From contig CAWIYI010000014.1 in the NCBI GenBank assembly GCA_963840245.1, positions 1 through 64,000 on the forward strand: DNA of 64,000 nucleotides, written 5' to 3'. Positions 26,479-35,533 of this stretch are shown here, one piece after another. A program made the translations under genes and the position numbers. The notes below the pieces were generated by a model. The model saw nothing but the letters and a program-made list of their open reading frames with translations. It made no database searches and was not told the DNA's origin. Source of the stretch: Bog-473 sp963840245 (GTDB lineage: Bacteria; Actinomycetota; Acidimicrobiia; Acidimicrobiales; RAAP-2). Each line of letters starts with the position of its first letter. Position 1 is the stretch's first letter.

Positions 26479-27632
26479 AGGACATGCTCGTCGTAGACGC
26501 CGACTCGCACTGGTGCGAGGCCCCCGACCTCTTCACCAAGCGCGCCCCCGCCGCGGTCCGCGACCGCGTCCCGCGGGTCGAGGAGGTAGACGGCCAGCTG
26601 ATGTGGGTCTTCGACGGCCACCCCGTCGGCCGCTTCAGCGCCGGCGGTGTCATCGCACGCGACGGCACCAAGGAGAGCTCGTACCGGGCTCTCATGGAGT
26701 GGTCGCACGACGAGGTGCACCTCGGCGCGCACGACCCTGTCGTCCGCCTGGGCGTGCTGGACGAGTGCGGGATCGACGCGCAGATCATCTTCCCGAGCAC
26801 CATCGGCCTTGGCGGCCAGGACCTCGGGATGGTCGACGACCTCGCCCTCTGCCGGCTGGCCATCGAGATCTACAACGACGGCATGGCGGAGATCCAGGCC
26901 GACTCGGGCAACCGCCTCCTCCCACTCCCGCTCATGCCCGCGTGGGACGTCGACACCTGCGTCAGCGAGGTCCGGCGCGTCGCCGACCTCGGGGCGCGTG
27001 GCGTGAACATGACCTCGGACCCTCAGGATCTCGGAGCGCCGGACCTGGCCAGCCGGGCCTGGGACCCCTTTTGGGAAGCATGCTCGGGGCTGCGTCTCCC
27101 GGTGCACTTCCACATCGGTGCAAGCCAGACGGCCATGACCTTCTTCGGGCAGTACCCGTGGGACTCCCATGCCGAGAACACCAAGCTGGCCATCGGCGGC
27201 ACGCTGCTCTTCATCGGGAACGCGCGCGTCGTCACGAACGTGATCCTCTCGGGCGTGTTCGACCGGCACCCCGACCTCAACGTCGTCTCCGTCGAGAGCG
27301 GTGTCGGGTGGATTCCCTTCATCCTCGAGGCGCTCGACTACGAGATGTCGGAGAACGCCCCCCGGGAGCTCGCCGATCTCGGCAAGTTACCCTCGGAGTA
27401 CTTCCGGACGAACATGTACGCAACGTTCTGGTTCGAGAACAACCGCAACAAGCTTCCGGACCTCATCGACGCCGTCGGCGAGGACAACATTCTCTTCGAG
27501 ACGGACTTCCCCCATCCGACCTGCCTCTACCCGAATCCGCTCCAGAGCGTGGAGAAGAAGATGGAGACGCTCCCGCCCGAAACGCGCCGTAAGATCTTCG
27601 GTGAGAATGCCCGCAAGCTCTACCGACTCTGA
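26472..27632 (+). CDS. Amidohydrolase 2 family protein
   Basis: 386 residues. Metal-binding start VVDADSHWCEAPDLF, middle segment LPVHFHIGASQT with the barrel histidine, and the family end motif FETDFPHPTCLYP. Known relatives include ACMSD-type decarboxylases and cyclic-acid hydrolases; no substrate can be read from the sequence. The ATG at 26472 has no Shine-Dalgarno and sits 8 nt after a -10 box, so translation is probably leaderless. It is followed after 16 bp by mmsA. Confidence 0.88.
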   Translation: MLKDMLVVDADSHWCEAPDLFTKRAPAAVRDRVPRVEEVDGQLMWVFDGHPVGRFSAGGVIARDGTKESSYRALMEWSHDEVHLGAHDPVVRLGVLDECGIDAQIIFPSTIGLGGQDLGMVDDLALCRLAIEIYNDGMAEIQADSGNRLLPLPLMPAWDVDTCVSEVRRVADLGARGVNMTSDPQDLGAPDLASRAWDPFWEACSGLRLPVHFHIGASQTAMTFFGQYPWDSHAENTKLAIGGTLLFIGNARVVTNVILSGVFDRHPDLNVVSVESGVGWIPFILEALDYEMSENAPRELADLGKLPSEYFRTNMYATFWFENNRNKLPDLIDAVGEDNILFETDFPHPTCLYPNPLQSVEKKMETLPPETRRKIFGENARKLYRL

Positions 27633-27648
27633 GACCGCCGGCTCCGGC

Positions 27649-29133
27649 ATGACGCAAATCGGGCACTTCATCGCGGGCAGCGCTGTGCCGGGCGCGTCCG
27701 GGCGGACGGCACCGGTGTACGACCCGGCCCTCGGGGCGCAGACGGCGGAAGTCGCGCTGGCCTCGGCGGCGGAGGTCGACGCCGTGGTCAACGCGGCGGT
27801 CGATGCGTCGCACGAGTGGCGTTCCTCCTCGTTGACCCGCCGGACCAGCCTGCTGTTCCGGCTGCGCGAGCTGATCGACGCCAACCGCGACGAGCTCGCC
27901 GCCGCCGTCACCAGGGAACACGGCAAGGTGCTCGAGGACGCCAGGGGCGAGGTGGCGCGCGGGATCGAGAACGTCGAGTTTGCCTGCGGCGTCCCGAACC
28001 TCCTGAAGGGACCATCCAATTCGGAGGTCTCGACGGGGATCGACATCCGCACCGTGCTCGAGCCGCTCGGCGTCGTCGCCGGCATCACCCCGTTCAATTT
28101 CCCGGTCATGGTGCCGCTGTGGATGATGGCCAATGCCATCGCCTGCGGGAACTGCTTCGTGCTCAAGCCGTCCGAGAAGGATCCCTCGGCGTCGCTGATC
28201 CTGGCCGAGCTCGTGCAGCGCGCCGGGTTCCCGGACGGGGTGTGCAACGTCGTGCAGGGCGACCGGGAGGCGGTCGAGGCCCTGCTGGCGCACCCCGACG
28301 TCGCTGCGGTCTCCTTCGTCGGCAGCACGCCCGTGGCGCGTCACATCTACGAGACGGGAACCCGTAACGGCAAGCGGGTCCAGGCGCTGGGTGGCGCGAA
28401 GAACCACATGGTCGTGCTCCCCGATGCCGATCTCGACGCCGCGGCCGATGCCGCCGTGTCGGCTGCATACGGGTCGGCCGGGGAGCGGTGCATGGCCATT
28501 TCGGTCGTCGTCGCGGTCGGACCGGTGGCCGACCCGCTGATCGATGCCATCGCAAGCCGGATCCCCGACGTGGTGGTCGGTGCCGGCGACGACCGGGAGT
28601 CGATGATGGGCCCGCTGATCACCCCGGAGCACCGTGACCGCGTGCAGTCCTACGTGGAGCACGCGGCCGACGAGGGGGCCAAGGTCGTCGTGGACGGGTC
28701 GGGCACGCGCCGAGGCGCGGGGTTCTTCGTCGGCTGCTCCCTGCTCGACGATGTGAAACCCGGCATGCGGGTCTACGACGACGAGATCTTCGGCCCCGTG
28801 CTCAGCGTCGTGCGGGTCCCGACGTTCGACGAGGCCCTGGCGCTCGTGAACGCGAACCCGTACGGCAACGGCACTGCTCTGTTCACCCGGGATGGCGGTG
28901 TGGCCCGCCGGTTCGAGCGAGAGGTCCAGGTCGGCATGGTCGGCATCAACGTCCCGGTCCCCGTTCCAGTGGCGTCGCACTCATTCGGGGGTTGGAAGGA
29001 CTCCATCTTCGGGGACTCTTCGATCTACGGGCCCGACGGGGTCCGCTTCTACACGCGGCCCAAGGTCGTCACGTCACGGTGGCCCGACGCCGGACCGAGC
29101 AGCGTGGAGCTGCACTTCCCGACGAATCGCTGA
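27649..29133 (+). CDS. mmsA: CoA-acylating methylmalonate-semialdehyde dehydrogenase
   Basis: 494 residues, the normal length. ITPFNFPVMVPLWMMANAIA distinguishes this ALDH subfamily, and the catalytic cysteine is in YGSAGERCMAIS. The enzyme converts (methyl)malonate semialdehyde with CoA and NAD+ to propionyl- or acetyl-CoA and CO2, a terminal step of valine, myo-inositol, pyrimidine or odd-chain degradation. Here it shares an operon with an amidohydrolase, so it may remove a three-carbon fragment made by that pathway. The start ATG 27649 lacks a strong ribosome-binding site, and coupling to the upstream stop 16 bp earlier is likely. Confidence 0.92.
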   Translation: MTQIGHFIAGSAVPGASGRTAPVYDPALGAQTAEVALASAAEVDAVVNAAVDASHEWRSSSLTRRTSLLFRLRELIDANRDELAAAVTREHGKVLEDARGEVARGIENVEFACGVPNLLKGPSNSEVSTGIDIRTVLEPLGVVAGITPFNFPVMVPLWMMANAIACGNCFVLKPSEKDPSASLILAELVQRAGFPDGVCNVVQGDREAVEALLAHPDVAAVSFVGSTPVARHIYETGTRNGKRVQALGGAKNHMVVLPDADLDAAADAAVSAAYGSAGERCMAISVVVAVGPVADPLIDAIASRIPDVVVGAGDDRESMMGPLITPEHRDRVQSYVEHAADEGAKVVVDGSGTRRGAGFFVGCSLLDDVKPGMRVYDDEIFGPVLSVVRVPTFDEALALVNANPYGNGTALFTRDGGVARRFEREVQVGMVGINVPVPVPVASHSFGGWKDSIFGDSSIYGPDGVRFYTRPKVVTSRWPDAGPSSVELHFPTNR

Positions 29134-29263
29134 GGTCCTTTCGAGGTCGGATCCTGGTGCCGTCGCCGGCCGGGCCGAACCCGGGGATGGATGACCAGGT
29201 AGAACGGTGCTTCTACTCAGAGGGGACCCGAATCGGGTGGGCCTCAACACCGATTCTCTGATA

Positions 29264-29292
29264 TTGACGTCGCAGTCAAAAATCTCTAGAGT
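29264..29292 (+). promoter_or_regulatory. Leaderless promoter TTGACG-N17-TAGAGT with embedded operator
   Basis: -35 TTGACG (29264-29269), exactly 17 bp, -10 TAGAGT (29287-29292), then 7 nt to the ATG at 29300, so transcription should begin at or next to the start codon. The palindrome TTGACGTCGCAGTCAA (29264-29279) has five-base perfect arms and covers the -35. Confidence 0.7.
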
Positions 29293-29299
29293 TGCTGGT

Positions 29300-30502
29300 A
29301 TGACGAGAACCTGCGATTTCCCGGTCTTCGACGCGGACAACCACTTCTATGAGACGAGGGAGTCCTTCACCCGGCACCTGCCGGATCGTTACAAGGGCGC
29401 CGTCGACTACGTGGAGCTGAACGGGCGGACCAAGATCATGATCCGAGGCACGGTCAGCGAGTACATCCCGAACCCGACCTTCGAGGTCGTGGCGCGACCG
29501 GGCGCCCAGGAGGAGTACTTCCGGAACGGCAACCCCGAAGGGAAGACGTACCGGGAGATCATCGGGAAGCCGATACGGAGCCTTCCGGGCTTCCAGCACC
29601 CGGGACCCCGCATCGAGTTGATGAACGAGCTCGGCGTCGACCGCACGCTGATGTTCCCGACGCTCGCCAGCCTGCTCGAGGAGCGCATGCGCGACGATCC
29701 CGAACTGATGCACGCGGCGATCCACTCCCTGAACGAGTGGATGTACGAGGAATGGAGCTTCAACTACGAGGATCGGATCTTCGCGACGCCGGTCATCACA
29801 CTGCCGATCGTCGAGAAGGCGATCGAGGAGCTCGAATGGGTGCTGGAGCGGGGGGCGAAGACCGTCCTCATCCGACCTGCGCCCGTGCCGGGGTTCCGGG
29901 GCTCCCGCTCGTTCGGGTATCCCGAATTCGACCCCTTCTGGCAGGCCGTGGTCGATGCGGACATCCTCGTGTCGATGCACTCGTCCGACAGTGGCTACAC
30001 CCGGTACACGAACGACTGGACCGGCCCGAGCGAGATGCTGCCCTTCCGGCTCGATTCGTTCCGCTACATGACCGGCGGTCACCGGCCGGTCCAGGACACC
30101 ATGGCCGCCTTCGTCTGCCACGGCGTGTTCGCACGCTTTCCCGAGCTCCGGGTCGCCTCCATCGAGGCCGGCGGGGAATGGATTCCCGCGTTCGTCCAGC
30201 ACCTCGGCGACACTTACAAGAAGATGCCGCACGCCTTCGACGGGGACCCGGTCGAGCAGTTCAAACGGAACGTCTGGGTGAGCCCCTTCCACGAGGACGA
30301 CCTCGGCGCCATCATCGACGTGATCGGCGCCGACCACGTGCTCTTCGGGTCGGACTATCCGCACCCTGAGGGACTGGCGGAGCCGTGCAGCTATGTCGAC
30401 CACCTGCCGGAGGGCCTCACCGACCAGGACGCGAGGAAGATCATGGGCGGCAACCTGGCGCGGATCATGCGCGTCGAGGTCCCCGTCGGGGCCGTGGCGT
30501 AG
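29300..30502 (+). CDS. Amidohydrolase 2 family protein
   Basis: 400 residues from the leaderless ATG 29300. Metal motif FDADNHFYETRESF, barrel segment ADILVSMHSSDSGYTRYTND and end motif FGSDYPHPEGLAEP. The spacing of motifs is the same as in the 26472 paralogue, but sequence between them differs clearly, so the substrates probably differ. It is transcribed from its own promoter with a TTGAC-type operator and lies upstream of an enoyl-CoA hydratase (130 bp gap). Confidence 0.88.
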   Translation: MTRTCDFPVFDADNHFYETRESFTRHLPDRYKGAVDYVELNGRTKIMIRGTVSEYIPNPTFEVVARPGAQEEYFRNGNPEGKTYREIIGKPIRSLPGFQHPGPRIELMNELGVDRTLMFPTLASLLEERMRDDPELMHAAIHSLNEWMYEEWSFNYEDRIFATPVITLPIVEKAIEELEWVLERGAKTVLIRPAPVPGFRGSRSFGYPEFDPFWQAVVDADILVSMHSSDSGYTRYTNDWTGPSEMLPFRLDSFRYMTGGHRPVQDTMAAFVCHGVFARFPELRVASIEAGGEWIPAFVQHLGDTYKKMPHAFDGDPVEQFKRNVWVSPFHEDDLGAIIDVIGADHVLFGSDYPHPEGLAEPCSYVDHLPEGLTDQDARKIMGGNLARIMRVEVPVGAVA

Positions 30503-30631
30503 GGGGCCACCCGCCACGACCCACCGAAGGGCCGGTCGGACCGCTCGGAAGCCGGGCCAAGTACAACCGGGCGCGGCCGAACGATAGTGTCACGCCGCGC
30601 CGACGAAGCGCGCCAGCAGAGGGAGCCGGAG

Positions 30632-31540
30632 ATGCCTGATTACCAGTTCGTCACGTACGAGACACTCGATTCGGGCAGGATCGCCCGCATCATGTTGAAC
30701 CGGCCCGAGGCCCGGAACGCCCAGAATCGCGGCCTTCTTGTCGAGCTGAACGACGCGTTCATGGAGGCAGAGGCGGACGACGAGGTCCGCGTGGTCATCC
30801 TCGGCGGTACGGGCCCGATGTTCTCCTCGGGGCACGACCTCGGCTCCAAGGCCGCGCGCGAGGAGGGGACGCCGGGGCCGGGCCAGCACCCGACCCGGAC
30901 GATCAATGGCGCCACGCGCAAGGGCGCCGAGAGCCTGATGCTCCAGGAGTGGCACTACTTCTTCGAGAACACTCGACGCTGGCGGAATCTGCGCAAGATC
31001 ACCATCGGGCAGGCGCACGGCGACGTCTACGCCGCCGGGCTCATGCTCCTGTGGGCCTGCGACCTCATCGTGGCCGCCGACGACACGCGGTTCGCCGACG
31101 TCGTCGGGACCCGCCTGGGCATGTGCGGCGTCGAGTACTTCGCGCATCCGTGGGAGTTCGGGCCCCGCCGGGCGAAGGAACTGCTGTTGACCGGGGACTC
31201 GGTCGACGCTGACGAGGCACACCGGCTCGGCATGGTGAGCAAGGTGTTCCCGCTCGACGATCTCACGCAGAGGACGGTGGAGTTCGCCGAGCGGATCGCA
31301 CAGCTGCCCACGATGACGTCCCTGCTCATCAAGGAGTCGGTCAACCAGAGCGTGGACAACATGGGCTTCTACAACGCGCTGAACGCGTGCTTCACGCTGC
31401 ACGAGCTCAACCACTCGCACTGGGCCTGGGTCAACGAGAACCGCTATCCCGTCGCCTTGGAGGACTCGGGCATACCCAATTGGAAGGACGCCCCGCCGAT
31501 CGTGCCGGCAGTCAAGGACAAGGTGCGCGCCGAGCAGTAA
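30632..31540 (+). CDS. Enoyl-CoA hydratase/isomerase family protein
   Basis: 302 residues, longer than a typical crotonase because of an insertion (about residues 85-110: PGQHPTRTINGATRKGAESL) after the CoA-binding loop SSGHDLGSKA. The oxyanion segment is GQAHGDVYAAGLMLLWACDL. The C-terminal tail NSHWAWVNENRYP region is distinctive of a subfamily often found beside amidohydrolase genes. The reaction is some enoyl-CoA hydration, isomerisation or related cleavage. Start ATG 30632, preceded by GGAGCCGGAG. Confidence 0.9.
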   Translation: MPDYQFVTYETLDSGRIARIMLNRPEARNAQNRGLLVELNDAFMEAEADDEVRVVILGGTGPMFSSGHDLGSKAAREEGTPGPGQHPTRTINGATRKGAESLMLQEWHYFFENTRRWRNLRKITIGQAHGDVYAAGLMLLWACDLIVAADDTRFADVVGTRLGMCGVEYFAHPWEFGPRRAKELLLTGDSVDADEAHRLGMVSKVFPLDDLTQRTVEFAERIAQLPTMTSLLIKESVNQSVDNMGFYNALNACFTLHELNHSHWAWVNENRYPVALEDSGIPNWKDAPPIVPAVKDKVRAEQ

Positions 31541-31672
31541 GGCACACGCACAGCGCTCCGATTCACCCAGCTGTACCGAACCCTTGACGCGGGTGATCAC
31601 CAGGTGAATCCGCGCTCGCCAACGCGCGCTCGGGCGGCGCAACGTTCCTGTTCACAGGCCTAATTCACCGTC

Positions 31673-31722
31673 GTGCATCACGCGCCCTGCCTCGTTAGTA
31701 TCTGAATCGACGTCGATGTCAG
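31673..31722 (+). promoter_or_regulatory. Promoter and TTGAC-type operator of the second Liv transporter operon
   Basis: -35 GTGCAT (31673-31678), 17 bp, -10 TAGTAT (31696-31701); operator TCGACGTCGATGTCAG (31707-31722) lies at the expected start site, with the 12-bp perfect palindrome ATCGACGTCGAT inside it. It leaves a leader of about 60 nt to the livH ATG at 31769. Confidence 0.6.
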
Positions 31723-31768
31723 AAATGCCCGGCGCAGGCGGCCGGCAAGAAGGGGTGGGTCCCGCTCG

Positions 31769-32785
31769 ATGCTGCAATTCGTGATCGCCGGACTGGTGCT
31801 CGGAGGCATCTATGCGATCGCGTCCGCCGGATTGGTGATCACCTACACCTCGTCGGGGATCTTGAACTTCGCCTTCGGCGCGATCGCCTTCTTCATTGCG
31901 CGGTTCTATTACTACCTGCACACGCAGCACGGATGGAGCATCGCGCTGTCGGCCGTCGTGAGCGTCGTCATCGCTGCGCCTGCGCTCGGTGTGTTCCTCT
32001 ACGCGGTTCTCTTCCGCTTCCTGCGGCTGTCGTCCCCCCTGATCAAGGTCGTGGCCACCATTGGCCTCCTCGTCGCCTTCCCGGCATTGGCCACATGGTT
32101 CTTCGGCAACCAAGCCATTCAGCAGGCTCCGGGGCTGGCGCCCCAACCAGTGCACGTGTATCAGTTCCTCGGGGTCCCCGTGACTCTCGACCAGGTCATC
32201 GTCTACATCTGTGTCGTCCTCACCGTGGTGATCGGTGCGGTGGTGCTCCGCTACACCGAGGTCGGGCTGAAGGTGCGGGCCATGGTCGACTCGCCGGCCA
32301 TGACGGACCTCTCCGGGACCAACCCGACGGCGATCTCGGTGGGAGTCTGGGCGGTCAGCACCTTCTTCGCAGGGCTGTGCGGCGTCCTCGCTGCGCCGAT
32401 CATCGGGCTCGATGCGGGCAACTTCACGCTCTTGATCGCGGCCTCCTTCGCCGCCGTGGTAGCTGCGCAGCTGCGCAACCTGCCGGTGGCGGTGGTGGTC
32501 GGGCTCCTGATGGGTGTGGCGACGTCCCTGTTCCAGCGCTACCTCCCTCCGGCCAGCCAATGGACGACGGAGATCATCGATGCCGTGCCGTTCATCGTCA
32601 TCGCGCTCTTCTTGATCTACAGCCTGGTGCGCCGGGGCAGGGTGGGTGACGCCGACGGGTGGGGGGCGCGTTGGACCGGGCGATCACGCCGCAGGGAGAG
32701 AGCCGGCTGGCCGGCTCGACCAGCAGCGTGCTGGAGACCGCGTCACTGGGCTTCTTCGGCAAGTACGCCGGGCCTCTTCTGCTGA
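31769..32785 (+). CDS. Branched-chain amino-acid type ABC permease (LivH); C-terminal end probably frame-shifted
   Basis: The first 290 residues are a LivH permease: LVLGGIYAIASAGLVITYTS, GILNFAFGAIAFF and about eight membrane segments. The final 48 residues (WTGRSRRRERAGWPARP and onward) are arginine-rich, unlike the family, and overlap livM by 127 bp. Inserting one base near the run GGGTGGGGGG at 32655-32665 would join YSLVRRGRVGDADG directly to the livM frame, giving a single LivH-LivM chain as in the 9452 gene. So this is either a fused permease with a missing base, or two overlapping genes. It imports, with its partners, an unknown hydrophobic or acidic ligand. Confidence 0.85.
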   Translation: MLQFVIAGLVLGGIYAIASAGLVITYTSSGILNFAFGAIAFFIARFYYYLHTQHGWSIALSAVVSVVIAAPALGVFLYAVLFRFLRLSSPLIKVVATIGLLVAFPALATWFFGNQAIQQAPGLAPQPVHVYQFLGVPVTLDQVIVYICVVLTVVIGAVVLRYTEVGLKVRAMVDSPAMTDLSGTNPTAISVGVWAVSTFFAGLCGVLAAPIIGLDAGNFTLLIAASFAAVVAAQLRNLPVAVVVGLLMGVATSLFQRYLPPASQWTTEIIDAVPFIVIALFLIYSLVRRGRVGDADGWGARWTGRSRRRERAGWPARPAACWRPRHWASSASTPGLFC

Positions 32786-33798
32786 TCGCGGCCGTGAGCG
32801 TGTTGCCGCTCATCGTCGGCGGGTTGTGGGTGGGGCTGTTCGCCTCGGCTTTCGCCTATGCGGTCATCTTCTTGTCCTGGACCATTGTGACCGGCGAAGG
32901 CGGGATGCTTTGGCTGTGCCAGATCACCTTCGCCGGCGTGGGGGCCATCACCACGGCGCAGCTCGCCAACAACCACGGCTGGCCGGTCCTCGCCGCTGCG
33001 CTGGTGGGCGGGCTGATCGCCATGGCCATCGGTGCCCTCGTCGGGTTCCTCAGCATCCGACTCGGTGACCTCTATGTCGCCCTCGTCACCCTCACCTTCG
33101 GGCTTCTCATGGAGAACCTGGTCTTCACCCTGCCCAGCTTCGTGAACCAGGGCCTCGGGCTGACCCTCAACCGACCCGGTTTTGCCGCCTCGGATCTCGC
33201 CTACGCGTACCTCTGTCTGGTCGTCTTCGTGATCATCGCTCTCTTCATCGTCAATTTCCGAAGATCGACGACCGGCCTCGCCCTCAACGCGGCGCGCTGG
33301 AGCGAGGCGGGAGCCAAGACGTCGGGGATCAGCGTCGTGCAGATGAAGGTGATCGCCGGCGCGCTGGCTGCCTTCATTGCAGGGCTCGGCGGGGCGTTGC
33401 TCGCCATGGCGCAGACCACATTCCAGCCCTCCGAATTCGCCACCTTCGCCGGGGTCGTCTGGCTCGCCGTGCTCGTGACGATCGGTGTCCGGTCAAATGC
33501 CGCGGCGCTGATCGCCGGGCTGACGTTCGTCTTCCCGAGTGCGCTGTTGCAGTACTACTTCTCGACGGTGACGGTGTTGCCCACCATTCTCCAGGTCCTC
33601 TTCGGTCTCGGGGCAATCGGCGCAGCCAAGTTCCCCGATGGCACCCTGGCCGAGCAGAGCCGTCATCTCCGTCGGCTGATCCTGCGCGTCAGGCCGGCGT
33701 CAACCGGTGACCCGCAGTTCATCGACGGGACGGGCCTGTCGGCGGGGGACCTGGGCCCGGTGGACGGCGCACCCAGAGTCGCCGAGGGCGTCTCGTGA
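32659..33798 (+). CDS. Branched-chain amino-acid type ABC permease (LivM)
   Basis: 379 residues from GTG 32659, or the second half of a LivH-LivM fusion. Membrane segments begin at YAGPLLLIAAVSVLPLIVGG; the LivM motif region is GGMLWLCQITFAGVGAITTA and the loop that couples to the ATPase is LALNAARWSEAGAKTSGIS. There is no Shine-Dalgarno at GTG 32659, which favours the fusion reading. It overlaps the following ATPase gene by GTGA. Confidence 0.87.
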   Translation: MGGALDRAITPQGESRLAGSTSSVLETASLGFFGKYAGPLLLIAAVSVLPLIVGGLWVGLFASAFAYAVIFLSWTIVTGEGGMLWLCQITFAGVGAITTAQLANNHGWPVLAAALVGGLIAMAIGALVGFLSIRLGDLYVALVTLTFGLLMENLVFTLPSFVNQGLGLTLNRPGFAASDLAYAYLCLVVFVIIALFIVNFRRSTTGLALNAARWSEAGAKTSGISVVQMKVIAGALAAFIAGLGGALLAMAQTTFQPSEFATFAGVVWLAVLVTIGVRSNAAALIAGLTFVFPSALLQYYFSTVTVLPTILQVLFGLGAIGAAKFPDGTLAEQSRHLRRLILRVRPASTGDPQFIDGTGLSAGDLGPVDGAPRVAEGVS

Positions 33799-35423
33799 CG
33801 ACGGTGCCTTCCGTGGCCGACGCGGGACCCGACCAGACGTCTGGTGGACGGGCACCAGTTCTGGAGGCCACGGGCATCACCGTGCGCTTCGGGGGACTGA
33901 CCGCACTCTCCGACGTTGCCATCGAGGTCGAGCCGGGCCGCATCGCCGGCCTGGTCGGTCCCAACGGCGCCGGCAAGTCAACGCTGCTCGGCGTGTTGTC
34001 CGGTTTGCTCCGCCCGAACTCGGGTCGCGTGCGGCTGCGTGGAGAGGACGTCACGACTTCGTCGCCCCGCAGCCGGGCGAGCAAGGGTCTGGCCCGGACA
34101 TTCCAGCAGCCAGAGCTGTTCCTGGGCCTGACGGTGCGCGAGCACCTGGTGCTCGCCGACCGCGCCCGGGTGGCGCGCGTCCGCCTCTGGCGCGACATGT
34201 TCGATCCCCGCTCGTTGCTTCCGCCGTCCGCGGCGGAGAACGAGCGCGTCGACCGGATCCTCGAGTTGCTGCGGCTGACGCGGGTGGAGGGCGCCCCGGT
34301 GGCCGCCTTGCCACTCGGCGTCGCCCGCCTGGTCGAGGTCGGACGCGCCCTGGCGAGCGATCCGCAGGTCCTGCTCCTCGACGAACCGTTGTCGGGGCTC
34401 GATATGAAAGCCTCGGAGAACCTCCTGGGCGTCTTCGCGCACATCGTCGAAGAGGCCGACCACCCGCTCTCGCTGATCATCGTCGAGCACGACGTCGCCG
34501 CGGTGCTCGCGCTCTCGCACTCGGTGTTCGTGCTCGACTTCGGGGAGCGCATCGCGGCCGGCACGCCGGAGGAGATCCGCAACGACCCTGTCGTCCGGGC
34601 CGCCTACCTGGGCGACAGCGATCCCCAGGGACGAACGGCGCGCAATCGTGACGCCGACGAAACTCGAGCCGTCGTGACCGAGCCCATTCTCGAGGTGCAC
34701 GACCTCGACGTGCGCTACGGGTCCTCCAGGGCGCTCTTCGACGTTTCGCTCGAGGTCCAGCCCGGCACGGTGGTCGCGGTGCTCGGTGCGAACGGCGCCG
34801 GCAAGAGCACGCTGGCCCGGACGATCTCCGGATTGGTCGCACCGACGGTGGGCACGGTGTTCTTCGAAGGTCACGACGTGACCGGCATGCCCGCGCACCG
34901 CATCCGTCGTCTCGGCCTGACGTACATCCCCGAGGGACGGGGCATCTTTCCGGGACTCTCGGTCGTTGACAACCTGCGGATGGCTGTGGCGCAGGAGCGA
35001 CGGCAGGACCGGGCCGGCGCCATCGAGAAGGCGATCGATCGGTTCCCTGTCCTGGGACAGCGAGGCTCCCAGCGGGCCGGCAGCCTCTCCGGTGGAGAGC
35101 AGCAGATGTTGGCGCTTGCCCGCGCTCTCGCCGTGTCCCCGAAGCTCGTCATCGCCGACGAGATGTCGCTCGGACTCGCCCCGCTCATCGCCGAATCGGT
35201 TTTCGAGGGGCTCGAGGAGGCCCGTCGCTCGGGGATCACGATCGTGCTCAGCGAGCAGTTCGTGCATCGCGCCCTGGCGATGGCTGACACGTGCGTCATC
35301 TTGATGCGCGGGCGAGTGGGCTGGTCAGGCCCGGCATCCGAGGCGGGCCAAGAGGTCATCGACCGGTACCTGGGTGAGGCCGAGGGGGCGACCCCCGTTG
35401 GCGTTACGGATGGGTTACAGTAA
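33795..35423 (+). CDS. LivG-LivF fusion: tandem ABC ATPase
   Basis: 542 residues with two complete nucleotide-binding domains. Domain 1 has Walker A GPNGAGKST (about 55), a degenerate signature LPLGVARLVEVGRA and Walker B VLLLDEPLSGLD; domain 2 has Walker A GANGAGKST (about 331), canonical LSGGEQQMLALARA and VIADEMSLGLAP. Both ATPases of a Liv transporter are therefore in one chain, guaranteeing a heterodimer. Start GTG 33795 overlaps the livM stop. The order permeases, ATPases, binding protein makes the operon 31769-36787 a complete importer. Confidence 0.93.
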   Translation: MTTVPSVADAGPDQTSGGRAPVLEATGITVRFGGLTALSDVAIEVEPGRIAGLVGPNGAGKSTLLGVLSGLLRPNSGRVRLRGEDVTTSSPRSRASKGLARTFQQPELFLGLTVREHLVLADRARVARVRLWRDMFDPRSLLPPSAAENERVDRILELLRLTRVEGAPVAALPLGVARLVEVGRALASDPQVLLLDEPLSGLDMKASENLLGVFAHIVEEADHPLSLIIVEHDVAAVLALSHSVFVLDFGERIAAGTPEEIRNDPVVRAAYLGDSDPQGRTARNRDADETRAVVTEPILEVHDLDVRYGSSRALFDVSLEVQPGTVVAVLGANGAGKSTLARTISGLVAPTVGTVFFEGHDVTGMPAHRIRRLGLTYIPEGRGIFPGLSVVDNLRMAVAQERRQDRAGAIEKAIDRFPVLGQRGSQRAGSLSGGEQQMLALARALAVSPKLVIADEMSLGLAPLIAESVFEGLEEARRSGITIVLSEQFVHRALAMADTCVILMRGRVGWSGPASEAGQEVIDRYLGEAEGATPVGVTDGLQ

Positions 35424-35465
35424 CTCGCCTCGCTCTGAGCGATAAGCGCATTTACAAAAGGAAGA

Positions 35466-35516
35466 GGCGGGTTTGCACCCGCCCCCAACGCCCACAGGGC
35501 CCCAAGGCGGGGGTCC
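35466..35516 (+). promoter_or_regulatory. Double leader hairpin ahead of the second binding-protein gene
   Basis: Hairpin 1: GGCGGGT (35466-35472), loop TTGC, ACCCGCC (35477-35483). Hairpin 2: GGGCCCC (35497-35503) with GGGGTCC (35510-35516), one G-U pair. Both lie between the ATPase stop and the GGGGGAGGG ribosome-binding site of the binding protein. They could protect the downstream mRNA or partly terminate the upstream transcript; there is no U tract. Confidence 0.5.
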
Positions 35517-35533
35517 GGGGGAGGGAGTTGCAA

